Positions 9,560 through 18,344 of a stretch of DNA of 64,000 nt are shown here, one piece after another. How positions within the stretch are numbered: the first letter of the stretch is position 1; each line of letters starts with the position of its first letter. The stretch is from assembly GCF_024612015.1 (NCBI RefSeq), contig NZ_CP102512.1:5828001-5892000 (forward strand), written 5' to 3'. The DNA comes from Streptomyces sp. CA-210063 (GTDB lineage Bacteria > Actinomycetota > Actinomycetes > Streptomycetales > Streptomycetaceae). The translations under genes and the position numbers were made by a program. The notes under the pieces were generated by a model. It worked only from the letters and a program-made list of their open reading frames with translations. It was not told where the DNA came from and did not search any database.

Positions 9560-10501
9560 ATGGCCGCTAACAACCGCCGCATGTCCGGCAAGAAGGGCGC
9601 GCAGGTCGGCAGTGGCGGCCAGCGGCGCAAGGGGCTGGAGGGCAGGGGGCCGACGCCGCCCGCCGAGATGCGCAAGAAGCACAAGGCGAACCGCATCGCC
9701 AACGCCAAGGCGAAGCAGGCCGCACGCCGCCCCACGCCGCGCGGCCGGGGCGGCAAGGGCACGTCCGAGATGGTCGTCGGACGCAACCCCGTCGTCGAGG
9801 CGCTGCGCGAGGGCGTGCCCGCCTCGACGCTCTACGTCCAGCAGTTCATCGACAACGACGAGCGGGTCCGTGAGGCGCTGCAGCTCGCGGCCGAGCGCGG
9901 CGGCATCAACCTCATGGAGGCGCCGCGGCCCGAACTGGACCGGATGACCAACGGGCTCAACCACCAGGGGCTCGTCCTCCAGGTCCCGCCGTACGAGTAC
10001 GCGCACCCGGAGGACCTCGTGAACGCCGCGTTCGACGAGGGTGAGGACCCGCTGATCGTCGCCCTCGACGGGGTGACCGACCCGCGCAACCTCGGCGCCG
10101 TCGTCCGGTCCGTCTCCGCGTTCGGCGGCCACGGCGTCGTCGTACCCGAACGGCGCGCGGCCGGCATGACCGCCGGCGCCTGGAAGACGTCCGCCGGCAC
10201 GGCCGCCCGTACGCCCGTCGCCCGCTGCACCAACCTCACGCGCGCGCTGGAGGCCTACAAGAAGGCCGGCGTCGTCGTGGTCGGACTCGCCGCCGACGGC
10301 GAGTCCGAGATCGGCGACCTGGAGGCCCTCGAGGGCCCGGTCGTCATCGTGGTCGGCAGCGAGGGCAAGGGCCTCTCCCGCCTCGTCGGCGAGACGTGCG
10401 ACTACCGGGTGCGGATTCCGATGCCGGGTGGGGCGGAGTCGTTGAATGCCGGTGTGGCGGCGGGAGTTGTGTTGTACGAGGCGGCTCGGCGTCGGGCGTA
10501 A
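9560..10501 (+). CDS. rlmB: SpoU-family 23S rRNA (guanosine-2'-O-)-methyltransferase RlmB
   Basis: The product has 313 residues. A basic, Lys/Arg-rich extension of about 65 residues precedes the substrate-binding L30e-like domain ([11 protein letters not shown] at about 73). The SpoU knot motifs follow: motif 1 [15 protein letters not shown], motif 2 [10 protein letters not shown], motif 3 [18 protein letters not shown]. It methylates ribose 2'-O in 23S rRNA (position 2251 by homology) using SAM. The gene after cysS is the same in most actinobacteria. The precise target nucleotide is inferred. Confidence 0.92.
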   Translation: MAANNRRMSGKKGAQVGSGGQRRKGLEGRGPTPPAEMRKKHKANRIANAKAKQAARRPTPRGRGGKGTSEMVVGRNPVVEALREGVPASTLYVQQFIDNDERVREALQLAAERGGINLMEAPRPELDRMTNGLNHQGLVLQVPPYEYAHPEDLVNAAFDEGEDPLIVALDGVTDPRNLGAVVRSVSAFGGHGVVVPERRAAGMTAGAWKTSAGTAARTPVARCTNLTRALEAYKKAGVVVVGLAADGESEIGDLEALEGPVVIVVGSEGKGLSRLVGETCDYRVRIPMPGGAESLNAGVAAGVVLYEAARRRA

Positions 10502-10605
10502 AAGGGGTTCTGGCCTGGGGTTCGGGGGGTTCTGGATCACCTTGACGGGGTCCGGACAGATCCGGGCGGTCAAAGCAGTGTCCTAACGACACGTCACTCG
10601 GTTAG

Positions 10606-12417
10606 ATGAGTGTGGACACCAGAACACCCCGCACACCCACGGGGGACCGTTCGTCGGGATTCGACTCGGGATTCGACGACGCTCCCGCGCTGAGCATGGT
10701 GAAGGTGCCGAGCGATCCGGCGCAGGTCATCGTCAACCACGCGAGCTTCCGCGTGCAGTTGAGCGCCTCCACGCGGGCGTCCCCGCGCATCGCACGGCAC
10801 TTGAGCACCAGCGACGACACCACGCGCATCCCCGTCCTGGGCACGGCGGGCCGGTCCGGCGCGCCCGCCGCCGGGCGCCGCCGCGCGCCCGTCGTCTGGA
10901 GCGGGAAGTCCGCGCCGGACGACACCGGAGCCCACCGGCTCCTCCAGGCGGTCCGCGGCGCGGGCGTCGGTCGCGGGGCCCCCGACCCCCTGAGCGACAC
11001 CGGCTCGACCCAGGTCATCCCACGCGTCGACGGCCCGCGCAGCGGCGGCTACGACACCGAAAGCGGGCGTTACGGCGCCGAAAGTGGGCGCTACGGCGCC
11101 GAAAGTGGGCGCTACGGCGCCGAAAGTGGGCGCTACGGGGCCGACTTGACCGTCGAGACCGTAGAGACGCCCATCGTCGGCAGCCAGCGCACCCACGGCG
11201 ACCACGCAGCCCCCGACGGCACCCGGCTGCTGCCCACCATGCGCGGCGTCGGCAGCGCGTACGACGAACCCCGGTACGACCAGGCGCGCTACGGCAAGGA
11301 CGCCTACGCCGACGGGGAGTTCGCGGAGTCGTACGGCGACGGCGACGGCGGCGACGGCGGTGAGGACGAGCGGAGCGGGCGCCGGACCGGCAACGAGCCC
11401 GTCCGGCACGCCTATTACCCCGGCCGCCGCATGAACCTCGGCGTGGTGCTGCTGCCGCTGCGCGTCTTCCTCGGCTTCATCTCCATCTACGCCGGCATGG
11501 GCAAGCTCTGCGACCCGCACTACTTCGACGGCGGCAAGCGCGGCTCCATGGTGAAGTGGCTGAACACGCTGCACCCGTGGGAAGTCGCCGAGCCGCTGCG
11601 GCAGTTCGCCCTCGAACACCCCGTGGGCTCGGGACTCGTCATCGCTTTCGCCCAGGTCGTCGTCGGCGTGCTGACCGTCCTCGGACTGTGGCAGCGGGTC
11701 GCCGCCGGGATCGGAGCGCTGCTGTCGGCCGCGCTGCTCGTCACGGTCAGCTGGAAGACCGTTCCCGTCTACGAGACGCCCGACATCATCTACCTCGCCG
11801 CCTGGTCCCCGCTGGTCATCGCGGGCGCGCCGGTGTACTCCGTCGACGGGCGGCTCGCGGGCGGCGCTTGGCGCAGGCTCGGGCCGCGCGCCGACATCTG
11901 GGACCTGCGGCGCTATGTGCTGCGGCGGGGCGCGCTCGTCACCGCGATCGTCGTCGGGCTGACGCTGCTCGTGGGGTCCGTGCTCGGCGGGGCCGTGCGG
12001 GACGCCGACCGGATCGTCGTCCCCGGGCCCGGGGAGGCGCCGCGCAACGAACTGCCGGGGTCGCCGCTGCCGGGTGAGCCGACGAAGCGCCGCCAGGACA
12101 GCCCCTCCGCGTCCAACACGCCCACCGCGGGCGCGACTTCGGCGAGCCCTTCACAAGAGGCCACGACGCCGGGGGCCACGCGGGACACCGGGGCGGTCAC
12201 CGGGGGGGAGCCGAGTCAGACGCAGGGGACGGCGGGGCAGGCACCGCCGCAGCAGTCCTCGCCGGTTGAGCAGGTGCCGAGTACGACGGCTGGGCCGAGC
12301 TCCAGTGGGGGGGCCTCCGGCGGTACGACCGGTGGGGGGACTGGGTCCACCGGGGGGTCCACTGGGGGGAGCTCTTCGGGTGGGGAGCCTGGGCTGGTGG
12401 GGGGGTTGCTCGGGTAG
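10606..12417 (+). CDS. DoxX-family membrane protein with long disordered termini
   Basis: The product has 603 residues. About 280 N-terminal residues are cytoplasmic and low complexity, including four copies of a seven-residue block SGRYGAE. The DoxX core (about 285-460) has four hydrophobic helices with LLPLRVFLGFISIYAGMGKL at its start. The C-terminal 140 residues are Ser/Thr/Gly/Pro rich, likely a wall-spanning tail. DoxX proteins act in quinone and redox stress systems; the substrate here is unknown. No Shine-Dalgarno precedes the ATG; GTG at 10612 is an alternative start. Confidence 0.85.
   Translation: MSVDTRTPRTPTGDRSSGFDSGFDDAPALSMVKVPSDPAQVIVNHASFRVQLSASTRASPRIARHLSTSDDTTRIPVLGTAGRSGAPAAGRRRAPVVWSGKSAPDDTGAHRLLQAVRGAGVGRGAPDPLSDTGSTQVIPRVDGPRSGGYDTESGRYGAESGRYGAESGRYGAESGRYGADLTVETVETPIVGSQRTHGDHAAPDGTRLLPTMRGVGSAYDEPRYDQARYGKDAYADGEFAESYGDGDGGDGGEDERSGRRTGNEPVRHAYYPGRRMNLGVVLLPLRVFLGFISIYAGMGKLCDPHYFDGGKRGSMVKWLNTLHPWEVAEPLRQFALEHPVGSGLVIAFAQVVVGVLTVLGLWQRVAAGIGALLSAALLVTVSWKTVPVYETPDIIYLAAWSPLVIAGAPVYSVDGRLAGGAWRRLGPRADIWDLRRYVLRRGALVTAIVVGLTLLVGSVLGGAVRDADRIVVPGPGEAPRNELPGSPLPGEPTKRRQDSPSASNTPTAGATSASPSQEATTPGATRDTGAVTGGEPSQTQGTAGQAPPQQSSPVEQVPSTTAGPSSSGGASGGTTGGGTGSTGGSTGGSSSGGEPGLVGGLLG
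11059..11142 (+). repeat. In-frame 21-bp tandem repeat, four copies
   Basis: Units start at 11059, 11080, 11101 and 11122 and encode four ESGRYGA blocks in the cytoplasmic part of the DoxX-family protein. The near identity of units 2 and 3 suggests recent expansion. Confidence 0.9.
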
Positions 12418-12452
12418 GTTTCGCCGGCTGCGCCGAGGCGTTGCTCTGTGGA

Positions 12453-12483
12453 TGGGCCCCGCGTGTGTGGTGCGCGGGGCCCA
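12453..12483 (+). terminator. Hairpin after the DoxX gene
   Basis: TGGGCCCCGCG (12453-12463) pairs perfectly with 12473-12483 across a 9-nt loop. Confidence 0.75.
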
Positions 12484-12574
12484 TTGCTGTGTGTTCTGGC
12501 GGGAGGGGGAGTGGGTGGGGCGCCTTATGGGGTGGGGGAGCTGTGGGGTGGCGGCTGCGGGTTGTTTGTGGCTG

Positions 12575-12597
12575 GTCGCGCAGTTCCCCGCGCCCCT
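12575..12597 (+). repeat. Palindromic repeat family A, half copy 2
   Basis: Core CGCAGTTCCCCGCGCCCC, preceded by GGCGGCTGCGGGTTG, the same 5' flank seen at other copies. Confidence 0.9.
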
Positions 12598-12618
12598 TGA
12601 GGGACCGGCGGTCACTTG

Positions 12619-12840
12619 GCGCCCCGGCGCCTAACGACCTGGTGCCCCAGTGCCTGACGGTTCAGTGCCTCAGCGTCTAACGGTCCAGCGCCCCACGCCC
12701 CAGGGCTGGCGCCCGGGCGCCTGACGGCTCAGTGCCCCAGTGCCTGGCGGCACGGCGTCTGACGGTCCGGCGCCTAACGGTCAAGCGCCCTGAGGCCTAG
12801 CGCTCTGACGGCCTAACGCTCTAACGACCCAGCGCCGCCA
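12619..12840. repeat. Degenerate tandem array of about 23-bp units
   Basis: Units resemble GYGYCTRACGGYYCAGYGCC, for example GCGCCTAACG (about 12628), GTGCCTGACGG (12651), GCGTCTAACGG (12673), GCGCCTGACGG (12717), GCGTCTGACGG (12755), GCGCCTAACGG (12770), ending in CTAACGCTCTAACGACC at about 12813-12830. About nine or ten imperfect copies fill the gap up to the 3' end of the next gene. Confidence 0.75.
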
Positions 12841-13552
12841 GTTCCTTCGCTGCCTCTGTCAGGTCCTTTGCTGTGTCGATGGCTCGCCAGTAGGCGCCCT
12901 GGGGGATGGGGAAGCCTGCCAGGCGGCGTTCTCGGGCGAGGCGGGGGAAGGTGGTGCGTTCGTGGTCGCCTCGGGCGGGGAGGAGGTCGGTGAACTCCGG
13001 GGAGAAGACGTAGACGCCGGCGTTGATCTCGTACGTCGTGGGCGGGGCCTCGATGAAGTCCGTCACGCGGCCGAATCCGTCCGTCTTCACGGCGCCCCAG
13101 GGGATGCGGGGGCGGGCCAGGGCGAGGGTGGCGAGGGCGTCGCGTTCGGTGTGGAAGTCCGCCATGTCGCGGAGCGAGAAGCGGGTCCAGATGTCGCCGT
13201 TGGTGGCGTACCAGGGGCGGTCGGGGTGGGGCAGGTGGGAGGCGGCGTACTTGAGGCCTCCGCCTCGGCCCAGGGGCTCCGTCTCGACGACCGTGGTGAC
13301 GCGGACCGGGAGGTCTGTCGAGTCCAGCCACTTCTGCAGGACGTCGGCGAGGTGGCCGCAGGAGACGACCACGTCGGTCACGCCCTCCTCGGCGAGCCAG
13401 CCGAGCTGATGGCCGATGATCGGCGTGCCCGTGCCGGGGATCTCGACCATGGGCTTGGGCCGGTCATCGGTGTACGGGCGCAGCCGGGAGCCCTGGCCAC
13501 CGGCGAGGACCACGGCTTGAACGGGGCGCGACGCGGCGTTCGGATCGGTCAT
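12821..13552 (-). CDS. NTP-dependent sugar-phosphate nucleotidyltransferase
   Basis: The product has 243 residues of the GT-A nucleotidyltransferase fold (RmlA/GalU/HddC-like). The N-terminus has the pyrophosphorylase signature VVLAGGQGSRLRPYT with KPM nearby, the metal-binding NGD in ATNGDIW, and INAGVYVF. It is shorter than full bifunctional GMP enzymes and has no left-handed beta-helix. It makes an NDP-sugar from sugar 1-phosphate and NTP; the sugar is not evident. It looks leaderless (TACAGT 6 nt before the ATG). Its last codons abut the degenerate tandem array. Confidence 0.85.
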   Translation of the reverse strand: MTDPNAASRPVQAVVLAGGQGSRLRPYTDDRPKPMVEIPGTGTPIIGHQLGWLAEEGVTDVVVSCGHLADVLQKWLDSTDLPVRVTTVVETEPLGRGGGLKYAASHLPHPDRPWYATNGDIWTRFSLRDMADFHTERDALATLALARPRIPWGAVKTDGFGRVTDFIEAPPTTYEINAGVYVFSPEFTDLLPARGDHERTTFPRLARERRLAGFPIPQGAYWRAIDTAKDLTEAAKELAALGR

Positions 13553-13755
13553 GACCGAACTGTACGTGGCGCCCCGTTCGCGGGAGCACGGCCCTGGGAT
13601 CGGTATACGGAGAGGAAACGGGTCGGTATACGGGGGTGCGAGCCCTGGAGCCCTTGGGGGGTCCTGCGGAGCCGGTGGAGCCGGGTAGAGCCGGTACGGG
13701 CCTTGCGGGGCCCTCAGCTGTGCGCTGCGGGGCTTGGCCTGTGCCCTGCGGGCCG

Positions 13756-14205
13756 TCAGCTGAACTGGGCGGCCACTCCTGTCGCGAAGGACGTGTCGCA
13801 GACCGGGCGGGCGTACGACTGGGCGCGGGTGGGGCCGTAGGCGCGGACGGCTGCGCGGCCGAGGGCGCGGGCGATGGAGGCGCAGTGCCTCGCCAGCGCG
13901 GGGCGGCCGTTCACCGCCTGCTGGAGGTGGGTGAGGGCGACGCCCGGGTCCTCCTCCTGGAGTTCCAGGAGGAGCTTGTCGCGCAGCACCTCGTGCGGGG
14001 CGCGGGTCTTGGCGCGCTGGGAGACCTCCGAGGCGGCGAGCACCGAGTCGGCGGGGTCGGCGCCCGACCAGTTGACCCGGGTGACCGCGAGGGTGCCGGA
14101 GAGGACGAGGACGACGGGCAGGACCAGGGCGAGGGAGCGGCCGATCCGGCGGGCGGGGCCGCGGCCGCGCCGCGTCCGTTGGGTGTAGGTGTGGGTGTGC
14201 TTCAC
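13756..14205 (-). CDS. Small secreted or membrane-anchored protein, function unknown
   Basis: The product has 149 residues: a basic N-terminus of 23 residues, a hydrophobic segment at about 24-42 ending near TLAVTRV, then a soluble helical part with two cysteines. A twin-Arg-like run (RRIGRS) precedes the hydrophobic part but lacks the full Tat consensus. The GTG start is supported by TACCCT 7 nt upstream, a leaderless pattern. No recognisable domain. It is conserved next to msiK in my memory of Streptomyces maps, but I cannot name a role. Confidence 0.65.
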   Translation of the reverse strand: MKHTHTYTQRTRRGRGPARRIGRSLALVLPVVLVLSGTLAVTRVNWSGADPADSVLAASEVSQRAKTRAPHEVLRDKLLLELQEEDPGVALTHLQQAVNGRPALARHCASIARALGRAAVRAYGPTRAQSYARPVCDTSFATGVAAQFS

Positions 14206-14345
14206 GCGAGTGAGGGTAGCGCGGGGTAGTGATATGGCGACGTTAGGTCACCGATACGGGGGATGTTGAAGCGCTGTTTTCTGGGTACCGGGTTGACGAA
14301 CGCTGGTCGAAATGACCAGATTTGCCGGGGTAGTTGGTGACAGTG

Positions 14346-14379
14346 AAAAAGGCCCCGCAGGCGTTTGCGGGGCCTTTTT
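14346..14379 (-). terminator. Intrinsic terminator after msiK
   Basis: A 13-bp perfect stem AAAAAGGCCCCGC with its complement, ending in five T residues on the minus strand, 70 nt after the msiK stop. A textbook factor-independent terminator. Confidence 0.95.
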
Positions 14380-14447
14380 CGTCAACCTGGGTGATTTATC
14401 CCGGGTCGGTGGTTTCGCGAACCGTCGCGTCGACGGACGTGACCGGT

Positions 14448-15584
<1,137 letters not shown>

Positions 15585-15637
15585 GGGTCGTAGGCCCCCT
15601 TCACCGGCAGGAACGTGCCGGACGATCCGTTGTAAAG

Positions 15638-15680
15638 GTGGTGATCCACCACGGGCGATGCCGCGGTGGTGTAGTCCACG
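15638..15680 (-). promoter_or_regulatory. Palindromes upstream of msiK, one dre-like
   Basis: GGTGGTGTAGTCCACG (15665-15680) matches the DasR dre consensus AGTGGTCTAGACCACT at 12 of 16 positions and 10 of 12 core positions. GTGGTGATCCACCAC (15638-15652) has perfect 6-bp arms around ATC. Both lie 55-96 nt upstream of the msiK start. DasR control would suit the role of MsiK in chitobiose uptake. Confidence 0.5.
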
Positions 15681-15818
15681 GGAGTGGATTGGGTCAGGAC
15701 GGTACCTTCCGTTCACCAGGTCTGTCAGTACCTGGGCCCCTGTGAACTTCGCGGAAATTTTCGACGAGTGCGCCCTGTGGCGTGGGTAGACTGCACGGGC
15801 GCCCCCGCGAGGGGCCAC

Positions 15819-15895
15819 GCCTCCTTAGCTCAGATGGCCAGAGCAACGCACTTGTAATGCGTAGGTCGTCGGTTCGAATCCGACAGGGGGCTCCA
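15819..15895 (+). tRNA. tRNA-Thr (anticodon TGT)
   Basis: A 77-nt cloverleaf: acceptor GCCTCCT pairs with AGGGGGC, the D-arm contains TTAGCTCAGATGGCCAGAGC, the anticodon loop is CTTGTAA, and the T-arm is GTCGGTTCGAATCCGAC. The CCA end is encoded. TGT reads ACA and ACG threonine codons. TAGACT at 15787-15792 may be its -10 element. Confidence 0.97.
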
Positions 15896-15899
15896 CTGG

Positions 15900-15932
15900 A
15901 ACCCCAGGTCAGATACGTTCTGACCTGGGGTT
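15900..15932 (+). terminator. Terminator after tRNA-Thr
   Basis: A 14-bp perfect stem AACCCCAGGTCAGA with its complement and a 5-nt loop starts 5 nt after the tRNA CCA. Confidence 0.9.
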
Positions 15933-16101
15933 TCGTCGTCAGCGGCTGGATGGAGCCAGGGTTCATGGTGTTGGCTCGCTCCGGCCCGCGCCCTGTACTC
16001 CCGACTGGGACAGCACCGCCGACGGCATCGCCGTCATGCCGGCAACGGCGCGGGAGCCTTGTGCCATGCGGACGTCGACGCCGGTCCGCACGTTCCGGCC
16101 G

Positions 16102-16620
16102 TTAGTTGCGGAGAGTGAGCGTCACGTCGGCCTTGTCGTCGGGCTGCCCTTCATTCCAGTTCTGGACGTGTATCGCCCTGGAGGCGCTTTGCCCCGGGTA
16201 GAGGAAGATATTCGCGAAGGCTGACGCGCCGTCCAAGTCCCCCGTGTTTTCGCTGTCGCCCTCAAAGAGCTTGACCACACCTTCGGTCACGCGAATGAAG
16301 CCACCCTGTTGGTGTGTGAGTTTGTAGTGGACTTCGACTCTTATCTCTCCACCGCACGTGGCCTGGACCACGAAACTCCTGGGAGTTCCGACTGTTATTA
16401 CGCGAGGGGTGAGCGAGACGTTGCGGTTGCAGACCGTGTTCGAGCCGAAATCCTCATAATCCATGATTCTGAAGGAGGCGCTTCCGGTTACCGTCCGCTG
16501 GTGGGTGGCCTGGGCACTCGTTGCCAGGGCGGGGACTGCTATGACCGTTGCGGCGGGAACGATCAGCGCCCGCCAGAGTGCGGAGCGATAGGCGCCGCGA
16601 CGTATACCTTTTTCCTTCAT
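16102..16620 (-). CDS. Small secreted protein, function unknown
   Basis: The product has 172 residues. A Sec signal peptide (basic MKEKGIRRGAYR, hydrophobic core, ATSAQA cleavage site near residue 39) precedes a mature domain that looks all-beta, with two cysteines about 26 residues apart (NTVCNRN and QATCGGE) able to form a disulfide. The start is chosen from GGAGGGA before ATG 16620; a longer reading from 16737 would destroy the signal peptide. The coding sequence is visibly richer in A/T than its neighbours, which, beside a tRNA gene, suggests acquisition by transfer. No family recognised. Confidence 0.7.
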   Translation of the reverse strand: MKEKGIRRGAYRSALWRALIVPAATVIAVPALATSAQATHQRTVTGSASFRIMDYEDFGSNTVCNRNVSLTPRVITVGTPRSFVVQATCGGEIRVEVHYKLTHQQGGFIRVTEGVVKLFEGDSENTGDLDGASAFANIFLYPGQSASRAIHVQNWNEGQPDDKADVTLTLRN

Positions 16621-16840
16621 GGGGGCTCCCTCCATGAAAATGGGCGCACGAGATCGAAACTCGGCGCTCAAGGCCCCCCCTCGTCTTTCCAAGCTACGCC
16701 CTGGGTCATCCGTGTGCATTCTGAGTCGGAGCGTCAAGTCGCGTTTGTTGAATGGTCAGTTGTCGCCTCGCACGGTCACGAGCCCTAGCCGTTCAGGTAG
16801 CGCTTCTGAGGTCCGGGATTTTCCGTTGGAGGCCGGGGGT

Positions 16841-17728
16841 TCACCGCAGGCGGCGGGCGATTTCCAGGTCGTCGGGCTGGAGGGGGCGGGCTTCCTCGAT
16901 TTCCCAGATGGCGTTCTGGAGGAGGCGGCCGAGGGTCCAGGCTCGCGCTCGGGCGCGGTCCAGGGCGAGGACGTCGGTCATCGCGTCGAAGCGCCAGCGG
17001 ACCTCGGCGGGGTCGAAGCGGTTGTCGAGGGCGGGCCAGAGTTCGAAGGCGGGGTCGCCGGCGAGGGGCTTGGGGTCGATGGCGAGCCAGGGGGCGCGGT
17101 CGGCGCCGAGGACGTTGTCGAAGTGCAGGTCCCAGTGGAGGAGGCGGTCGCCGGGTTCGGTGATGACCTCGCCCACCGCTGCCGCGCAGTCCGCGATCAG
17201 GCGGCGGTCGGCGGGGTCCGGGATACGGGCCAGGACGGGTGGGGTGCGGTTCAGCATGTCGGCCGCGATGTCGCCCAGGCGGCGCAGGGCCGGCGGCGCC
17301 GGTGAGGCGGTCAGATGGGCCAGCAGGCGGGCGATGACCAGGACGGCTTCGCGGGTGTCCGGCTCGTGGGACAGCATCCGGGCCGGGTCGAGGCGTTCGA
17401 GCAGCATGGTGCCCGTTTCGTCGTCGTACCGCAGGAGCCGTACGGCTCCGTCGCCGTTCCAGGCGCGCAGGGCGACCGGTTCGCCCTCGCTCTCGTCGTC
17501 GAGGATCTGGAGCTTGAGGACCGCCGGGGTGCCGTCGGCTGTGTGGACCACGGGGAGGACCAGGGCGCACATGCCGTGCATGGGCCGGCCGTCGAGGCGT
17601 AGTCCCCAGCGGTCCAGGAAGCCGGCCGCCAGGTCGGGGAGGGACGCGGCGAAGGCCCGGCCCTCCTCGTCGAAGAACATCTCCAGGGTGGCGGCCAGGT
17701 CCGGCGGGACAGAGAGGTCATCGACCAT
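16841..17728 (-). CDS. APH(6)/hydroxyurea-type aminoglycoside phosphotransferase-like kinase
   Basis: The product has 295 residues of the APH_6_hur family, which includes streptomycin 6-phosphotransferase and hydroxyurea kinase. The catalytic loop HWDLHFDNVLG supplies the Asp base and Asn, and the DFG-equivalent is AIDPKPLAGDPAFELWP. The N-lobe Lys lies in PAVLKLQILDDE. Such enzymes phosphorylate aminoglycosides, but many chromosomal members have unknown substrates. TAGTGT lies 7 nt before the ATG, a leaderless pattern. It is divergent from a broken oxidoreductase gene, so this interval has been rearranged. Confidence 0.85.
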   Translation of the reverse strand: MVDDLSVPPDLAATLEMFFDEEGRAFAASLPDLAAGFLDRWGLRLDGRPMHGMCALVLPVVHTADGTPAVLKLQILDDESEGEPVALRAWNGDGAVRLLRYDDETGTMLLERLDPARMLSHEPDTREAVLVIARLLAHLTASPAPPALRRLGDIAADMLNRTPPVLARIPDPADRRLIADCAAAVGEVITEPGDRLLHWDLHFDNVLGADRAPWLAIDPKPLAGDPAFELWPALDNRFDPAEVRWRFDAMTDVLALDRARARAWTLGRLLQNAIWEIEEARPLQPDDLEIARRLR

Positions 17729-17808
17729 GCCGCCGACACTACGCGCGCGCCTTCCCGGATTTCATGGGATTTCCGGCCCAGCGGCGGCTCGCGGCCGGTG
17801 GTTGTGTC

Positions 17809-18078
17809 GGCTCGGGCGTGGCGACCGGCAACCTCGCTGCCCGCACCCTGCGCGATCTCGTCCAGCGGGATTCGGGGCAGGGCGGGGAGACCGAGCTGAC
17901 CTCGCTGCCCTGGGTGAACCACCCGGTGCGCAAGTGGGAGCCGGAGCCGTTGCGTTGGGTGGGCGTGCAGGGGATGTATGCCACGTACCGCGCCGCCGAC
18001 CGGCGGGAGGCGGTCTCGCGTCGGGGGGAGTCGTCGCGGTTGGCGCGGCTGGCGGATCGGGTGGCGGGGCGGCACTGA
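17809..18078 (+). pseudogene. C-terminal remnant of an FAD-dependent amino-acid oxidase-like gene
   Basis: The translated piece of 90 residues (GVATGNLAARTLRDLV ... LPWVNH ... WEPEPLRWVGV ... YRAADRREA) matches the last 90 or so residues of actinobacterial DAO-family FAD oxidoreductases of about 470 residues, from the loop after the final FAD-binding GVAT/N segment. The N-terminal 80 percent, including the GxGxxG nucleotide fold, is absent: upstream sequence is the start region of the divergent APH-like gene. An ATG at 17764 keeps the frame open but has no ribosome binding site. This is a deletion remnant, probably not functional. Confidence 0.75.
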
Positions 18079-18209
18079 GGGGCGATCGGGTGGCGGGGTG
18101 GCGCTGAGGGCGACGCAGGGCATTCGGCCGGATCTCCCGCCCGGCATCGGTAGGCATCGGTGGGCATCGGTAGGCGGTGCTGCCGGTCGTGGTGGTGGTC
18201 AGCAGGGTT

Positions 18210-18282
18210 GTGCCGACGGTTGTTCAGCGGGGCCGTGGTGATGGTGTGCGGCAGGCCGTGCCGACGGTTGTTCAGCGGGGCC
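18210..18282. repeat. 25-bp direct repeat, 48 bp apart
   Basis: The 25-bp sequence starting GTGCCGACGGTTGTTCAGCG occurs identically at 18210-18234 and 18258-18282; a diverged third copy follows near 18290-18316. It lies in the gap after the oxidoreductase remnant. Confidence 0.85.
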
Positions 18283-18344
18283 CCGCCGATGGTCTTCAGC
18301 AGGGCCGTGCCGATGGGCCGCCGGGCTGCCGGGCGGCGGGGACG

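Noticed and set aside
10579..10611. BldD or other operator before the DoxX gene
   Set aside because: GTGTC/GACAC and CACTC/GAGTG dyads are present, but they fit no consensus well enough.
15873..15895. Attachment-site duplication of the tRNA-Thr 3' end
   Set aside because: I saw no second copy of the tRNA 3' sequence in the window, so no integrated element can be delimited.
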